Both the position numbers and the translations under genes were made by a program. DNA of 64,000 bases from UBA5109 sp963975155 (GTDB lineage: Bacteria > Pseudomonadota > Gammaproteobacteria > Pseudomonadales > Pseudohongiellaceae): NCBI GenBank assembly GCA_963975155.1, contig CAXBFG010000002.1, positions 1 through 64,000 on the forward strand. Direction: 5' to 3'. Under the pieces are notes generated by a model that had not been told where the DNA came from, did not search any database, and saw only the letters and a list, made by a program, of their open reading frames with translations. Below, one piece after another: positions 1 through 8,575 of the stretch (position 1 is its first letter; each line of letters begins with the position of its first letter).

Positions 1-222
1 CATCTTACTTTTAACTAACTGGTCGCAGGCTTCCTACGACCTTCGGCTCTTTTGGAGTTAGTGAGCCCGGCGACCTTCTGCCAGACTGCTCCACCCCGCA
101 ACAAAGCATCTTACTTTTAACTAACCGGTCGCAGGCTTCCTACGACCTTCGGCTCTTTTGGAGTTAGTGAGCCCGGCGACCTTCTGCCAGACTGCTCCAC
201 CCCGTAACAAAGCATCTTACTT
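1..222 (-). repeat. Two 106-bp tandem repeats resembling a degenerate initiator tRNA
   Basis: Two near-identical units (1-106 and 107-212) are followed by the first bases of a third (213-222). I see two differences between the units (positions 20/126 and 99/205). On the minus strand each unit contains GGGGTGGAGCAGTCTGGCAG, which matches the 5' acceptor/D-arm region of tRNA-fMet. It is followed by fragments resembling the anticodon and T arms (GGGCTCA, CCGAAGGTCGTAGG). The anticodon loop is expanded and the 3' acceptor strand is missing, so I do not call a functional tRNA. A 9-bp hairpin (GGTCGTAGG/CCTGCGACC) replaces the T arm. In many gammaproteobacteria metY lies exactly here, after secG-tRNA-Leu. 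The array may continue left of the window. Confidence 0.7.
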
Positions 223-285
223 TCCAATGTTTCAAACTATCTAACTTTGCAAACCCTGATCCAAGCGGCTTCCAAGAGGGCAGTG

Positions 286-314
286 ATTATAAGAACCTAC
301 CCCCTGCTGGTCAA
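286..314 (-). promoter_or_regulatory. Near-consensus sigma-70 promoter
   Basis: On the minus strand TTGACC is separated by exactly 17 bp from TATAAT. It points away from tRNA-Leu and towards the tandem tRNA-like repeats, with a start near position 279. This strength is typical of stable-RNA promoters, so the repeats, and whatever lies beyond position 1, are probably well transcribed. An 8-bp inverted repeat (AGAACCTA at 292-299, TAGGTTCT at 323-330) overlaps the spacer and -35 side. Confidence 0.7.
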
Positions 315-344
315 GAACTGCTTAGGTTCTGGAGCATTTATATA

Positions 345-430
345 TGGTGCCGAAGGCCGGACTTGAACCGGCACAGCCTTAGGCCACTACCCCCTCAAGA
401 TAGCGTGTCTACCAATTCCACCACTTCGGC
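345..430 (-). tRNA. tRNA-Leu (anticodon GAG)
   Basis: This is an 86-nt leucine tRNA with a long variable arm. The acceptor stem GCCGAAG/CTTCGGC is intact and the CCA end is encoded. The anticodon stem CTATC/GGTAG encloses the loop TTGAGGG, giving anticodon GAG. The T arm contains GGTTCAAGTCC. The gene starts only 2 nt after the secG stop codon, so it is almost certainly processed from the secG transcript, an arrangement common in gammaproteobacteria. Confidence 0.95.
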
Positions 431-432
431 TT

Positions 433-816
433 TTATTCTGGTGCTACGGGAATATCACTTCCGGCCTCTATAACCGGGACATCTTCATCGCTGATTGCTT
501 CGGGAACAAGCTCATTAGTCTGAACTTCAGTACCAAGCTGATCAAAGTCATTGATCAAATCACCACCTAAAACACTCATATCAGCTGATTGCCTGGCAAT
601 AACCGCAAGACTGAGACTGGTAACAAAAAAGACAATCGCAAAAATAGTTGTCGATTTAGTCAAAACATTGCCACTACCCGTTGATCCGAATAAGGTTTGA
701 GAAGCTCCACTACCGAAAGATGCTCCCATTTCAGCGCCTTTACCGCGTTGCAGCAAGACCAGTACTGTCACAGCAATTGCGGCCAACACATGAACGATAA
801 TAATTAAGGATTCCAT
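433..816 (-). CDS. secG: SecG, protein translocase subunit
   Basis: SecG is the small auxiliary subunit of the SecYEG inner-membrane channel, where it assists SecA-driven export. The 127-residue protein shows the family pattern. Residues 3-21 form a first membrane helix and are followed by the conserved LLQRGKGAEMGASFGSG loop. A GSGNVLTKST segment leads into a second helix at about 57-75. The acidic C-terminal tail (about 85-127) is variable, as usual. The gene lies downstream of tpiA (32-nt gap) and just ahead of tRNA-Leu, the standard gammaproteobacterial order. Confidence 0.97.
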   Translation of the reverse strand: MESLIIIVHVLAAIAVTVLVLLQRGKGAEMGASFGSGASQTLFGSTGSGNVLTKSTTIFAIVFFVTSLSLAVIARQSADMSVLGGDLINDFDQLGTEVQTNELVPEAISDEDVPVIEAGSDIPVAPE

Positions 817-848
817 AATATTTCCTGTCTACACTAAATACTGTCGGA

Positions 849-1598
849 CTAAGCTGCTGCCGTACAGATTGTTAAAAATTCTTTAGCATCCAAAGATGCT
901 CCGCCGACCAGGGCCCCATCTATATCCGCCTGCACAAACAAGCTGTCAGCATTCGCTGCCTTTACACTTCCGCCATAAAGGATAGTCATGTTTGCTGCTA
1001 TTGTCTTATCACTCTCAGCCAGAAACGCACGGATCGTGGCATGTACTTCCTGAGCCTGTTCCGGTGTGGCGCTTAATCCACTCCCGATAGCCCATATAGG
1101 TTCATAGGCTATAACTGCCTGAGCAAACGCGTCAATACCTGCACTCTTGCGTACGGCTTCCAACTGCCCCAATACTACAGCGCGGGTCTCCCCTTTTTCT
1201 CGCTGCTCCTGACTTTCGCCAACACAAAGTATTGGTCTTAAACCACATCTCTGTGCGGCTGAAAATTTCTCTGCAATCAACTCGTCGCTCTCGCCAAACA
1301 GTTGCCTGCGTTCCGAATGTCCGACAATGGCATAAGTGCAAGAAAACTCATTCAGCATGGCAAACGATATTTCGCCAGTAAAAGCACCCTCATCCTGTGA
1401 ATGCGCATTTTGCGCACCAAGGGCAATATCTGTACCTGCCAGTTCTCGCTGTGCCTGCTCTAAAAACAAGCTGGGGGGGCAAATTACCACATCACAGGAA
1501 ACGGAATTTATGCCTTGCTTAATGGCATTAAGTAGTTTCGCTACTTCGGCCTTGCTGCCATGCATTTTCCAGTTTGCTGCTACCAGATTTTTTCGCAT
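849..1598 (-). CDS. tpiA: Triosephosphate isomerase
   Basis: TpiA interconverts dihydroxyacetone phosphate and glyceraldehyde 3-phosphate in the cytoplasm (glycolysis and gluconeogenesis). The 249-residue length is typical. The catalytic residues are visible: Lys11 in AANWKMHG, His94 in IVGHSERR and Glu166 in AYEPIWAIG. The phosphate-binding GGSV and GALVGGASL segments are near the C-terminus. It is followed by secG in the same direction and preceded by an unusually structured 329-bp intergenic region that separates it from glmM. Confidence 0.98.
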   Translation of the reverse strand: MRKNLVAANWKMHGSKAEVAKLLNAIKQGINSVSCDVVICPPSLFLEQAQRELAGTDIALGAQNAHSQDEGAFTGEISFAMLNEFSCTYAIVGHSERRQLFGESDELIAEKFSAAQRCGLRPILCVGESQEQREKGETRAVVLGQLEAVRKSAGIDAFAQAVIAYEPIWAIGSGLSATPEQAQEVHATIRAFLAESDKTIAANMTILYGGSVKAANADSLFVQADIDGALVGGASLDAKEFLTICTAAA

Positions 1599-1927
1599 AT
1601 TGCCTCAGCTACCCACTGCCGAAAAGGCCGCCAATACTACTTAAGATGGGGTTAACTTGCAACTGAATCAAGCCCTGGGTAGTGCGTCAGTTTGAAAATT
1701 CTGGCAATCCAGAAGCCGTCGCTTCTGCCTTGTTCACCCTTCGATCTTTCCTTCCTGTTTTTCCGGCGCTGCGGAACTCGTCGCTGTGCGACCCAGGCAG
1801 TCCTCACGCTGAATCGGAAAAACACTCAGAAAAACTACACTTCAATGGGTTCACAAATGCAGGAAGGGCGGCTTTCTTAACCAAGTTGCAGTTTTCTAAG
1901 AGCTTAAACACACAGTCTTGATGCCAC
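1599..1927 (-). other. 329-bp structured intergenic region between glmM and tpiA
   Basis: I find no convincing gene here on either strand. Three hairpins lie close together: CAGAAGC/GCTTCTG with a 4-nt loop (1710-1727), TTCCG/CGGAA (1761-1776) and GTCGC/GCGAC with a 3-nt loop (1780-1792). The cluster suggests a structured leader of tpiA-secG or a small RNA. Short plus-strand reading frames across it lack homology that I recognise and a ribosome site. This is an inference from hairpin density only. Confidence 0.4.
1634..1662 (-). promoter_or_regulatory. Possible tpiA promoter
   Basis: On the minus strand TTGCAA and TAGTAT are spaced by 17 bp, each matching the sigma-70 consensus at four of six positions. 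The site is about 36 nt upstream of the tpiA start. It would transcribe tpiA, secG and tRNA-Leu independently of glmM. Confidence 0.35.
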
Positions 1928-3271
1928 TTACGATAATTCAGCAGAAACAACTTCCGACAACTCGGTTGCCAGTCTTGAAACTAAAGCCAGATTGGAACCT
2001 TCAACCATGACCCGCACCACTGGTTCGGTTCCAGAAGGCCTGAGCAATACCCTGCCTTCTTTCCCCAGCGCGGCCTCTGCATCTTTAACCGCTGATAAGA
2101 TAGTTTTATTGCCATCCAGGGCTTTCGGGTTACGAAGCCTTACGTTGATCATACTTTGTGGAAATTTTGACATCCCGGATTTTAATTCTGCCAGACTCTT
2201 ATCCAGCACCCGCATGGCCGCCAACACCTGCAATGCCGACACAATACCATCACCGGTAGAGGTTTTATCCAGGCAAATCAAATGACCCGATGACTCCCCA
2301 CCCAACAGCCACTGTCTGGTTTTGAGCTCTTCCATCACATATCTGTCACCAACCAGAGTGCGACGGAAAGGTATTTTCAGATCAGTGAGGGCAATTTCAA
2401 GACCCAGATTACTCATCACAGTGCCTACCACACCATAGCCGTTAGATGATTTGCCGAGTTTATACAAGGCCATTATAAAGAGCAGCTCATCACCATCCAC
2501 AATTGCTCCGGTATGATCAACCATTTGTACGCGATCACCATCACCATCAAATGCTATACCCAGATCAGCCTGGTGTTTTAGCACTGCTTTCGCTAATTGC
2601 TGCGGTTTAGTTGAACCACAATCTTTATTGATATTGAGTCCATCCGGATTATTGCCTATGACCTTTACATCAGCGCCCAATTCCTTAAATACATTGGGAG
2701 CTATGTGATAGGTTGCTCCATTCGCGCAATCCAGTACGATTTTCATACCGTTTAGTTTTATCTCGGCACCTATCGTGCCTTTGCAAAACTCAATGTAACG
2801 ACCGCTGGCATCATTAATACGTGAAGCTTTACCAATTTTATCTGAACTGACCGTCTCTAAGTCTGAATCAAGAGCTTGTTCGATGGAAAATTCAATATCA
2901 TCACCAAGCTTAGTGCCATCTGTTGAAAAGAATTTAATGCCGTTATCCTCGTAACTATTATGAGAGGCGCTGATCACAATCCCTGCCTGTGCCTGAAATG
3001 TTCGTGTGAGATAAGCAACAGCAGGAGTTGGCATAGGACCTAATAATTTTATATCGACACCAGCTGAAGTCAGACCAGCTTCCAGAGCCGATTCAAACAT
3101 ATAGCCGGAGATACGTGTGTCTTTACCAATCAACACACAGCTTCCCGTTTTTTTTGCAAAAACCTTCCCGATTGCCCAGCCTAACTTCAGGAAAAAATCA
3201 GGAGTGACAGGATATTCACCAACCTTGCCCCTAATGCCGTCTGTACCAAAATATTTTTTTTCTTTTCCCAC
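1928..3271 (-). CDS. glmM: Phosphoglucosamine mutase
   Basis: GlmM converts glucosamine 6-phosphate to glucosamine 1-phosphate, the step before UDP-GlcNAc synthesis for peptidoglycan and lipopolysaccharide. The 447-residue protein has the four-domain alpha-D-phosphohexomutase layout. YFGTDGIRG lies at the N-terminus, and the phosphoserine loop ISASHNSYEDNG at about 100-111 has a catalytic Ser near 103. The Mg-binding FDGDGDRV motif is present, as are GGESSGH for substrate binding and a C-terminal phosphate loop RPSGTEPVVR. It follows folP by 25 nt, the usual folP-glmM pair. Confidence 0.98.
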   Translation of the reverse strand: MGKEKKYFGTDGIRGKVGEYPVTPDFFLKLGWAIGKVFAKKTGSCVLIGKDTRISGYMFESALEAGLTSAGVDIKLLGPMPTPAVAYLTRTFQAQAGIVISASHNSYEDNGIKFFSTDGTKLGDDIEFSIEQALDSDLETVSSDKIGKASRINDASGRYIEFCKGTIGAEIKLNGMKIVLDCANGATYHIAPNVFKELGADVKVIGNNPDGLNINKDCGSTKPQQLAKAVLKHQADLGIAFDGDGDRVQMVDHTGAIVDGDELLFIMALYKLGKSSNGYGVVGTVMSNLGLEIALTDLKIPFRRTLVGDRYVMEELKTRQWLLGGESSGHLICLDKTSTGDGIVSALQVLAAMRVLDKSLAELKSGMSKFPQSMINVRLRNPKALDGNKTILSAVKDAEAALGKEGRVLLRPSGTEPVVRVMVEGSNLALVSRLATELSEVVSAELS

Positions 3272-3296
3272 TGCCTGGATTTCCTTTTAATTTTTT

Positions 3297-4145
3297 CTAG
3301 CCAGTCTCTGCGTTATAAACAGCATGACATATCTTCAAAGCATCCACTGCTTCTCCAACATCATGAGTGCGTACAATATTCGCACCCTGTGTGACACCTA
3401 TGACCGCAGCAGAAATTCCGGCCACCAGTCTTTCATTTGCATTCTTTCCGGTAATGGCTCCCAGCATTCTTTTGCGGGACAAGCCAATCATGAGGGGCAA
3501 TTCTAGCGTTTTGAACTCATGAAGTCTGCCTAACAATTCAAGATTGTGCTGCAGTGTTTTACCAAAGCCAAAACCAGGATCAATGAGGATCCTGCTGCGA
3601 TCTATGCCGGCAGCCAGGCAGTCGCTGATCCTCTGCTCCAGAAACAATTTAATCTCAGTTACGATATTTTCATAGACCGGAGCCAATTGCATGGTCCCCG
3701 GGTTTCCTTGCATGTGCATCAGACATATCGGCAACTTGCATTTGCTTGCTGCTTCTAATGCACCGGGTTTTTGCAGGGCTCTGACATCATTAATCAGTCC
3801 CGCACCAATTTTTTTTCCTTCCAGCATCAGTTCAGGGGAACTAGTATCCAATGAAATTATTACATCAAGATTTTGGCGTATAAGTTCAACCAGGGGCAGC
3901 ACACGCTCCATTTCTTCGGCAAGGGAAATTTCCTTTGCCCCGGGCCTGGTAGATTCTCCACCTATATCGATAAAAGTTGCACCCTGTATTTGCATTTTTT
4001 CGGCACGCAACAGGGCTTTATCAAGAGCTACCTTCCCGGAATCCAGCAACAGCTCACCACCATCATAAAAAGAATCGGGTGTCACATTTAAAATCCCCAT
4101 AACTCTGGGAATAGTTAAATCTAAAATTTTTCCGGCAAAATTCAT
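3297..4145 (-). CDS. folP: Dihydropteroate synthase
   Basis: FolP condenses 6-hydroxymethyl-dihydropterin diphosphate with p-aminobenzoate to form dihydropteroate (folate synthesis); it is the sulfonamide target. The 282-residue TIM barrel shows both family signatures: MGILNVTPDSFYDGG near residue 15 and DIGGESTRPGA near 60. DPGFGFGK and the C-terminal RTHDV motif are also present. It lies between ftsH and glmM in the canonical order, but a hairpin terminator just upstream should partly uncouple it from ftsH. Confidence 0.97.
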   Translation of the reverse strand: MNFAGKILDLTIPRVMGILNVTPDSFYDGGELLLDSGKVALDKALLRAEKMQIQGATFIDIGGESTRPGAKEISLAEEMERVLPLVELIRQNLDVIISLDTSSPELMLEGKKIGAGLINDVRALQKPGALEAASKCKLPICLMHMQGNPGTMQLAPVYENIVTEIKLFLEQRISDCLAAGIDRSRILIDPGFGFGKTLQHNLELLGRLHEFKTLELPLMIGLSRKRMLGAITGKNANERLVAGISAAVIGVTQGANIVRTHDVGEAVDALKICHAVYNAETG

Positions 4146-4162
4146 AATGCAATCAGAAATGA

Positions 4163-4190
4163 AAAAAGGAGCTCCAGTGAGCTCCTTTTT
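4163..4190 (-). terminator. Intrinsic terminator after ftsH
   Basis: A 12-bp perfect stem (AAAAAGGAGCTC/GAGCTCCTTTTT) with a CAGT loop is followed on the minus strand by a T run. It sits between the ftsH stop codon and the folP start, so it should end or attenuate ftsH transcription. Confidence 0.8.
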
Positions 4191-4210
4191 AGTTTAAAAC
4201 ATTCGCAATC

Positions 4211-6145
4211 TTAGTGTTCTCCAGCAGGACCACCAATTGGTTTCTTGGAAGTCTTGTCACTCTCTTCTTTATTTTCTGAAGATGGCGCCCCTGACTGATA
4301 ATCATCATCATTCCATTCTGCGGGAGTACGTGGTTTTTTGCGAGCCATAAGATCATCAATCTGACCCACATCCAGCGTTTCATATTCCATCAGGGCATCT
4401 TTCATGGCCTCAAGAATATCCCTGTTTTCTACCAGTATCTGCTTAGCCTGGGCATAACATGTATCAATAATGGAACGTACTTCCTCATCGATAGCTTTGG
4501 TTGTATCAGAAGAGAAAACCTTATTCCCACCGCTGGCCGAACGCCCAAGAAAGACTTCTTCCTGTTCATCATCGTATTGCAGTGGCCCCAGCTTGTCAGA
4601 CAAGCCCCATTTCTTGACCATGTTATGTGCCATTTTGGTAGCGCGCTGAATATCATTCGAGGCACCTGTAGTGACTCCGCTTTTTCCAAGCGTCAATTCT
4701 TCAGCAATACGACCACCATAAAGTGAACAAATCTGACTCAGTATGCTTTGCTTGCTGTGACTGTATCGATCCTCTTCTGGCAGGAACATGGTTACACCCA
4801 GAGCACGTCCGCGAGGAATAATACTTACCTTATAGACCGGATCATGTTCAGGGACCAGACGGCCAACAATAGTATGACCGGCTTCATGATAAGCCGTATT
4901 CATTTTTTCCTTATCAGACATCACCATTGATTTGCGCTCGGCACCCATCATGATTTTGTCTTTAGCCTTTTCAAATTCTTCCATATTGACTTTTTGTTTC
5001 TGTGAGCGCGCAGCAAACAAGGCCGCCTCATTCACAAGATTAGCCAAATCTGCACCGGAAAACCCTGGTGTAGCACGTGCCAGAACTGCTGCATTCACCC
5101 CCTCAGAAATCGGGACTTTACGCATATGTACCTTAAGAATTTGTTCACGTCCGCGGATATCCGGCAAACCGACCACAACCTGGCGGTCAAAGCGGCCCGG
5201 TCGCAATAAGGCAGGGTCCAACACATCCGGCCGGTTTGTGGCAGCTATAACGATTACACCGTCATTGCCTTCAAAACCGTCCATCTCGACCAATAACTGG
5301 TTGAGCGTTTGCTCTCGCTCATCATGACCGCCACCAAGGCCTGCACCACGATGCCTTCCGACGGCATCAATTTCATCAATAAAGATAATGCAGGGAGATT
5401 GTTTTTTGGCCTGCTCAAACATATCGCGTACACGTGAAGCACCCACACCAACAAACATCTCAACGAAATCTGAACCTGAAATTGAGAAAAAGGGTACTTT
5501 AGCTTCACCGGCAATGGCTTTTGCCAACAGTGTTTTACCGGTTCCAGGCTGACCTACCATGAGCACCCCGCGAGGAATACGGCCACCCAGGCGCTGAAAT
5601 TTATCCGGTTCCCTCAAAAAGTCGACCAGTTCCTTAACATCATCCTTGGCTTCGTCTACTCCTGCCACATCGGCAAAAGTGACTTTGACCTGATCATCAC
5701 TAAGCATTTTGGCCTTACTTTTGCCAAAGGCCATCGGCCCGCCTTTACCTCCGACACCACCACCCTGCATCTGTCGCATAAAAAACATAAAGACGGCAAT
5801 AATGATCAGAATCGGAAAGCTGGCAACCAGCAGCTGGGTCCAGATACTTTGCCGCTCAGGTTCGGATATCCTGACATCTACATCATTGGCCAATAAATCA
5901 TCCAGTAACTTATCGTCACCAAAATAAGGCAGAACCGTAGTAAAACGGCTACCATTATTTCGGGAACCGACAATATTCAGGTTAGTAATATTCACTTCAG
6001 CAACCTGACCAGATTGAACCTCTTCAATAAAATCTGAATAGATCAACTGTTCTGCTGAGCTTGGCTGGCTGAAATTATTGAACACAGTCAACAGTACTGC
6101 TGCAATAATCATCCAAAGTAATAAATTTTTTGCCATATCGTTCAA
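4211..6145 (-). CDS. ftsH: ATP-dependent zinc metalloprotease FtsH
   Basis: FtsH is the membrane-anchored AAA+ protease that degrades misfolded membrane proteins and regulators such as sigma-32 and LpxC. The 644 residues contain a first membrane helix (about 8-24), a periplasmic domain and a second helix (about 105-122). The AAA domain follows with Walker A GQPGTGKT, Walker B IIFIDEIDAVG and an SRH region. The M41 protease domain carries the zinc motif HEAGH. The tail is charged and disordered. Family length and order are normal. The sigma-32 sites upstream of grpE and dnaK fit FtsH control of the heat-shock response. Confidence 0.98.
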   Translation of the reverse strand: MNDMAKNLLLWMIIAAVLLTVFNNFSQPSSAEQLIYSDFIEEVQSGQVAEVNITNLNIVGSRNNGSRFTTVLPYFGDDKLLDDLLANDVDVRISEPERQSIWTQLLVASFPILIIIAVFMFFMRQMQGGGVGGKGGPMAFGKSKAKMLSDDQVKVTFADVAGVDEAKDDVKELVDFLREPDKFQRLGGRIPRGVLMVGQPGTGKTLLAKAIAGEAKVPFFSISGSDFVEMFVGVGASRVRDMFEQAKKQSPCIIFIDEIDAVGRHRGAGLGGGHDEREQTLNQLLVEMDGFEGNDGVIVIAATNRPDVLDPALLRPGRFDRQVVVGLPDIRGREQILKVHMRKVPISEGVNAAVLARATPGFSGADLANLVNEAALFAARSQKQKVNMEEFEKAKDKIMMGAERKSMVMSDKEKMNTAYHEAGHTIVGRLVPEHDPVYKVSIIPRGRALGVTMFLPEEDRYSHSKQSILSQICSLYGGRIAEELTLGKSGVTTGASNDIQRATKMAHNMVKKWGLSDKLGPLQYDDEQEEVFLGRSASGGNKVFSSDTTKAIDEEVRSIIDTCYAQAKQILVENRDILEAMKDALMEYETLDVGQIDDLMARKKPRTPAEWNDDDYQSGAPSSENKEESDKTSKKPIGGPAGEH

Positions 6146-6320
6146 GGGCTTATACCCCCTTCCTTCTCTCTGTCACCATTAGCCCGGTAAAAAATCAGGT
6201 CTGTCTGGTGGATATATGTGATTAAATTAAGTGCAATAACTGCCTTCATTCTGGCATGAAAAGGTGATTTTTCCTACCTTTGTGCACCACATTTCAGGTA
6301 AAGCATGGCTTTTATTCAGG

Positions 6321-6974
6321 CTAATGCGGCCTTTTAAAACCCTTTGCCAGCAAATAAATTTCCCTGGATCGAGCCCTTGAAGCATCCGGCTTGCGACTGA
6401 CTACGGTTGTATAATCGCTTCTCAGTTGCCTGAGTAATCCTTCAAATCCTTCTCCCTGGAATACTTTCATTAACAGGGATCCGCCTGTCCTTAATTTACT
6501 TTCAGCAAAGTCCATGGCTAATTCCAGAAGATACATGGTTCTGGGCTGATCGATATCAGCCATACCACTAATATTGGGGGCCATATCGGAAATAACAAGG
6601 TCTATTTCCCGCTCACCCAGCACCTCCATTAAGCTCGCAAGGCAGCTTTCTTCGGTGAAATCCCCCTGCACAAACTCAACTCCGTTGATGCTCTCCATCG
6701 CCAGAATATCCGTTGCCAAGACCATGCCACCGGGCCTTACCAGACTAACTGCAACCTGAGACCAGCCCCCGGGAGCTGCGCCGAGGTCGACAATCGTCAT
6801 ACCAGGCCTGAACAGATGATCCTTTTTATGTATTTCTAACAGCTTATAAGCTGCCCTGGATCGATAGCCATCGGCTTTGGACTGGCGCACATAGAAATCA
6901 TCATGGTGCTCCTTAAGCCAGGTTTTACTGCTTTTACTGCCAGCTTTACTTTTGTTTTTGATGATTTTTGTCAT
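6321..6974 (-). CDS. rlmE: 23S rRNA 2'-O-ribose U2552 methyltransferase RlmE
   Basis: RlmE (FtsJ/RrmJ) methylates U2552 in the ribosomal A loop of 50S particles. The 217-residue protein has the SAM motif IVDLGAAPGGWSQ at about 60-73. The KDKE catalytic set of this family is visible: Lys in AAYKLLEIH, Asp in ISDMAPN, Lys in LLMKVFQG and Glu in SREIYLLA. The basic N-terminus (KNKSKAGSKSSK) is typical. It is divergent from yhbY and followed by ftsH, the conserved rlmE-ftsH pair. Confidence 0.97.
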   Translation of the reverse strand: MTKIIKNKSKAGSKSSKTWLKEHHDDFYVRQSKADGYRSRAAYKLLEIHKKDHLFRPGMTIVDLGAAPGGWSQVAVSLVRPGGMVLATDILAMESINGVEFVQGDFTEESCLASLMEVLGEREIDLVISDMAPNISGMADIDQPRTMYLLELAMDFAESKLRTGGSLLMKVFQGEGFEGLLRQLRSDYTTVVSRKPDASRARSREIYLLAKGFKRPH

Positions 6975-7035
6975 TGAATACTTAGGTTAGTTACGTCTTA
7001 TTCAGTAGAATAGATCATTTTCAGGATACTTGTGT

Positions 7036-7347
7036 ATGCCCATCGACAATAAACAGCTCAAACACTTCCGAAGTATTGGCCATCAACTATCGCCTATCAT
7101 CATTATCGTTAATGGCCTGAGTGACAATATTAATAAAGAAATTGATCGGGCTCTGAATGACCATGAACTCATCAAACTCAAAGTTCACAATAATGACCGG
7201 GAAGTGAAAAAGGCTCTAGTGCAAAAAATTTGTGATGACCATAAGGCTGAATTAATACAGCAGATAGGCCATGTCGCCTTGATTTATAAAGCAGCCAGAA
7301 AGCCCAATCCAAAACTCTCAAATATTCTGAGACACTCGCAAAGCTAG
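7036..7347 (+). CDS. yhbY: YhbY, CRM-domain ribosome assembly protein
   Basis: This is a single CRM (YhbY-like RNA-binding) domain protein associated with pre-50S particles. I chose the ATG at 7036 over the in-frame TTG at 7030 because it gives the family N-terminus MPIDNKQLKHFRSIGH and a 103-residue protein. The GLSDNINKEIDRALNDHELIK segment corresponds to the conserved Gly-x-x-Gly-region helix of CRM domains. It is transcribed away from rlmE, as in many gammaproteobacteria. Confidence 0.93.
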   Translation: MPIDNKQLKHFRSIGHQLSPIIIIVNGLSDNINKEIDRALNDHELIKLKVHNNDREVKKALVQKICDDHKAELIQQIGHVALIYKAARKPNPKLSNILRHSQS

Positions 7348-7414
7348 TCGCGACGCAGTAAATTCAAGCTGAAAGGCTGCTGAGAAAGCCACTCTGCTGA
7401 GTGCTCCGGGCAGT

Positions 7415-7993
7415 TTAAAGCTGCTGAATTCTGACTTCACGGAACCTGACAACACCCGTGCCGTATTGCAGCCCGATATAGCCCGAGTCGAGCTGATCAT
7501 CATTAACATTCACCGTTTCAACACCGTTTAGAATCACCTGTAAATGTGAACCCTGTGCCAGAATTTCTAAGCGGTTCCAGCGGTTAGCTGCATCTATAGT
7601 CGCTGTGGGCGCTGCGACATTGACAATACTGCCAGTCCGGTAAGTCTGATCTGGACGAGTATCAAAGACATTGACCTCATAACAATTGTCAGCGCCGATA
7701 GTCTGGTTATCATCGCAGCGGATGAATACCCCGCTGTTAGCAGGTCCATCAGCCCAGAATTCAACAATCAGGCGAAAATCACCATAAGGCAGTTGTGAAA
7801 CCAAAAAACCGGCTTCTCCGGAGCCCTCAACATAGCCGTTATTAAAGCGCCAGTCTGCATTCCCGACCTCATTCCAGTTTTGCATGCTGGTGCCGTCGAA
7901 AAGCGTTTGCATGGAGGGATTTCCCAACAGGGTGCAGGCACCCAGAGTCATTCCCAAAACAGCCATACTTAGCATCTTTATCACTTTAAACAT
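7415..7993 (-). CDS. DUF1080 (3-keto-disaccharide hydrolase-like) lipoprotein
   Basis: This is a 192-residue predicted lipoprotein. The N-terminal signal ends in a lipobox LGAC with Cys20. The rest is one DUF1080 domain, a concanavalin-like beta sandwich (FDGTSMQNW near residue 33, then GEAGFLV and NSGVFIRCDD). Family members bind or hydrolyse sugars, some of them 3-keto-glycosides, but the substrate here is unknown. It sits alone between yhbY and greA, interrupting the usual greA-yhbY adjacency. Confidence 0.8.
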   Translation of the reverse strand: MFKVIKMLSMAVLGMTLGACTLLGNPSMQTLFDGTSMQNWNEVGNADWRFNNGYVEGSGEAGFLVSQLPYGDFRLIVEFWADGPANSGVFIRCDDNQTIGADNCYEVNVFDTRPDQTYRTGSIVNVAAPTATIDAANRWNRLEILAQGSHLQVILNGVETVNVNDDQLDSGYIGLQYGTGVVRFREVRIQQL

Positions 7994-8061
7994 GCGGACT
8001 CCTTCTTATTTATTTTTATTGTAATGATGATTCATCCAAAAAGAAGTAAAGGACCTGGCTT

Positions 8062-8538
8062 TCAAATATGCTGCACTGATTCTATTTCGTATTCAACATC
8101 ACCACCTGGTGCATTGACTACCATTTCATCACCCTCACTCTTGCCCATCATGGCGCGGGCAATAGGCGATCCTACAGATATTTTATTGTTTTTCACATCG
8201 GCCTCGTCTTCGCCGACAATCTGGTAGCTGACTTTTTGCTCAGTATCCAGGTTGTATAAGGTTACTGTTGTCCCGAAGATAACTTTTCCGGTACGCGGGA
8301 TTTTTGAAATATCGATAATCTCAGAATCAGCCAGCTTGCCTTCTATTTCCTTGATACGCCCTTCACAGAAACTCTGTTGCTCCCTGGCAGCATGGTATTC
8401 AGCATTTTCCTTGAGATCACCATGCTCGCGCGCTTCCGCAATAGCCTGCACTATCCGCGGTCTTCTAACAGATTTCAATTCATTGAGTTCTGCTCTCAAT
8501 GCCTCGGCTCCACCAAGTGTCATGGGTACTTTTCTCAT
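8062..8538 (-). CDS. greA: Transcription elongation factor GreA
   Basis: GreA enters the RNA polymerase secondary channel and stimulates cleavage of backtracked RNA. The 158 residues show the N-terminal coiled coil (about 8-75) with the acidic tip region (HGDLKENAEYHAARE) and the FKBP-like C-terminal domain ending in GDVEYEIESV. The length is exactly typical. It follows carB by 37 nt, the conserved carAB-greA arrangement. Confidence 0.98.
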   Translation of the reverse strand: MRKVPMTLGGAEALRAELNELKSVRRPRIVQAIAEAREHGDLKENAEYHAAREQQSFCEGRIKEIEGKLADSEIIDISKIPRTGKVIFGTTVTLYNLDTEQKVSYQIVGEDEADVKNNKISVGSPIARAMMGKSEGDEMVVNAPGGDVEYEIESVQHI

Positions 8539-8575
8539 GGGTTTCCTATTGTAAATTAAGGACTGCTAGTTATTG

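Noticed and set aside
1..212. Functional initiator tRNA genes in the tandem repeats
   Set aside because: The D-arm side matches tRNA-fMet, but the anticodon loop is expanded and no 3' acceptor strand complementary to the 5' GCGGGG is present, so a cloverleaf cannot close.
1682..1921. A 79-codon plus-strand gene upstream of tpiA
   Set aside because: The frame runs through the hairpin cluster, has no ribosome site and shows no protein-like pattern.
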